Positions 5,725 through 5,890 of a DNA stretch of 5,890 nt are shown in pieces. A program made the position numbers and the translations under genes. The stretch comes from an uncultured Erysipelotrichaceae bacterium. GTDB lineage: Bacteria; Bacillota_I; Bacilli_A; RF39; UBA660. Positions within the stretch are counted from its first letter, which is position 1. Every line of letters begins with the position of its first letter. The DNA is taken from contig CATOOY010000062.1 in the NCBI GenBank assembly GCA_951801995.1, positions 1 through 5,890 of the forward strand. Direction: 5' to 3'. The notes below the pieces were generated by a model. The model ran no database searches and was not told where the DNA came from. It was given only the letters and a program-made list of their open reading frames with translations.

Positions 5725-5812
5725 CTTTACAAATAATAAAAAAAATATTATAATTTAAAAAGAGAGTAGGAATAAGATGTTAGCAAATAGTAAACGGGGG
5801 GGGGGCAAATTA
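5725..5812 (+). repeat. Repeat unit, copy 2, with a ten-G tract
   Basis: The core at 5768-5794 matches copy 1 (1071-1097) at 26 of 27 positions and lies at the same 13-base distance from the -10. After the sixth codon the spacer is C plus ten G (5795-5805) instead of the ATATGAGGG of copy 1, then the shared CAAATTA. Beyond 5812 the copies diverge. An AT-only hairpin, TATATAA (5811-5817) with TTATATA (5842-5848), may follow. The rest of the unit and any gene it serves lie beyond the window. Confidence 0.75.
5726..5754 (+). promoter_or_regulatory. Promoter of repeat unit 2
   Basis: TTTACA (5726-5731), a 17-base A-rich spacer and a perfect TATAAT (5749-5754) form a near-consensus promoter, stronger than that of copy 1. 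The predicted start near 5761 would give a transcript opening AGAGAGUAGGAAUAAG. Confidence 0.75.
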
Positions 5813-5860
5813 TATAAAAGCCTTCTAAATAAATATTTTTCTTATATACAAGATGGATAA
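5777..5860 (+). CDS. Possible 27-aa micro-ORF with a poly-G frame switch
   Basis: ATG 5777 follows AGGA (5768-5771) at a 5-base spacing. The frame encodes MLANSKRGGGKLYK and continues with a Tyr/Lys/Leu-rich tail (ending SYIQDG) to TAA at 5858-5860, 27 residues in all. The ten-G run falls in codons 7-10. With nine G the product would be the 16-residue MLANSKRGGANYIKAF; with eleven, the 13-residue MLANSKRGGGQII. The present length thus gives the longest of the three. SD, start and six codons are shared with copy 1, but there is no further protein similarity and I know of no family, so translation is unproven. Confidence 0.35.
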   Translation: MLANSKRGGGKLYKSLLNKYFSYIQDG

Positions 5861-5890
5861 AAATAATAAATAACTAGTTAAAATGTAAAA
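5861..5890 (+). other. AT-rich right edge, no feature seen
   Basis: The final 30 bases are almost pure A/T. They hold no SD-preceded start codon or hairpin that I can support. Whatever lies downstream of repeat unit 2 begins outside the window. Confidence 0.5.

Noticed and set aside
1..5890. Mycoplasma-type code with TGA as tryptophan
   Set aside because: All eight or so Trp codons in the long genes are TGG and none is interrupted by TGA. The TGA ending the 264-aa gene is plausible as a stop, although a TAA follows two codons later, so one window cannot settle it fully.

Overview
The window is a low-GC (around 30% by eye) bacterial chromosome segment. It most resembles a Bacillota/Bacilli-type genome: strong AGGAGG/GGTGA-like Shine-Dalgarno (SD) sequences, TATAAT promoters, a YtxH-family protein, and tightly packed genes all on the + strand. 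Every tryptophan codon in the long genes is TGG. One gene ends in TGA, and no long gene is interrupted by TGA, so the standard bacterial code fits best. The species cannot be fixed from the sequence. An uncultured gut Bacilli lineage is a reasonable guess, no more.

Layout. (1) 1-471: the tail of a small membrane-type protein overlaps a YtxH-like protein, closed by a hairpin terminator. (2) 546-1020: two small membrane proteins of unknown function form a probable operon. (3) 1029-1198: a compact unit with its own promoter, an SD plus ATG opening a 7-codon reading frame (MLANSK-I), and a terminator. (4) 1225-2838: ruvA-ruvB, the Holliday-junction branch-migration motor, has its own promoter and a LexA-box-like palindrome between the -35 and -10. 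(5) 2854-5713: an extended -10 promoter drives an unrecognised 264-aa protein, then queA and miaA, closed by a hairpin terminator. (6) 5725-5890: a second copy of the promoter/SD/MLANSK unit. Here the codons after MLANSK run into a ten-G tract, and the right end is cut off by the window edge.

How the genes relate. RuvA and RuvB work together in recombinational repair, and the LexA-like site suggests SOS control. QueA and MiaA both modify tRNA anticodon loops (queuosine at position 34 and i6A at position 37), so the 2905-5612 operon looks devoted at least partly to decoding. The 264-aa protein is translationally overlapped with queA, but its function cannot be read from sequence.

The most unusual item is the duplicated unit at 1029-1113 and 5725-5812. 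Promoter layout, distance from -10 to SD, SD, start codon and first six codons are all preserved, while what follows diverges. This suggests a repeated small RNA, leader-peptide or micro-ORF family, one copy of which carries a homopolymer able to shift frame.
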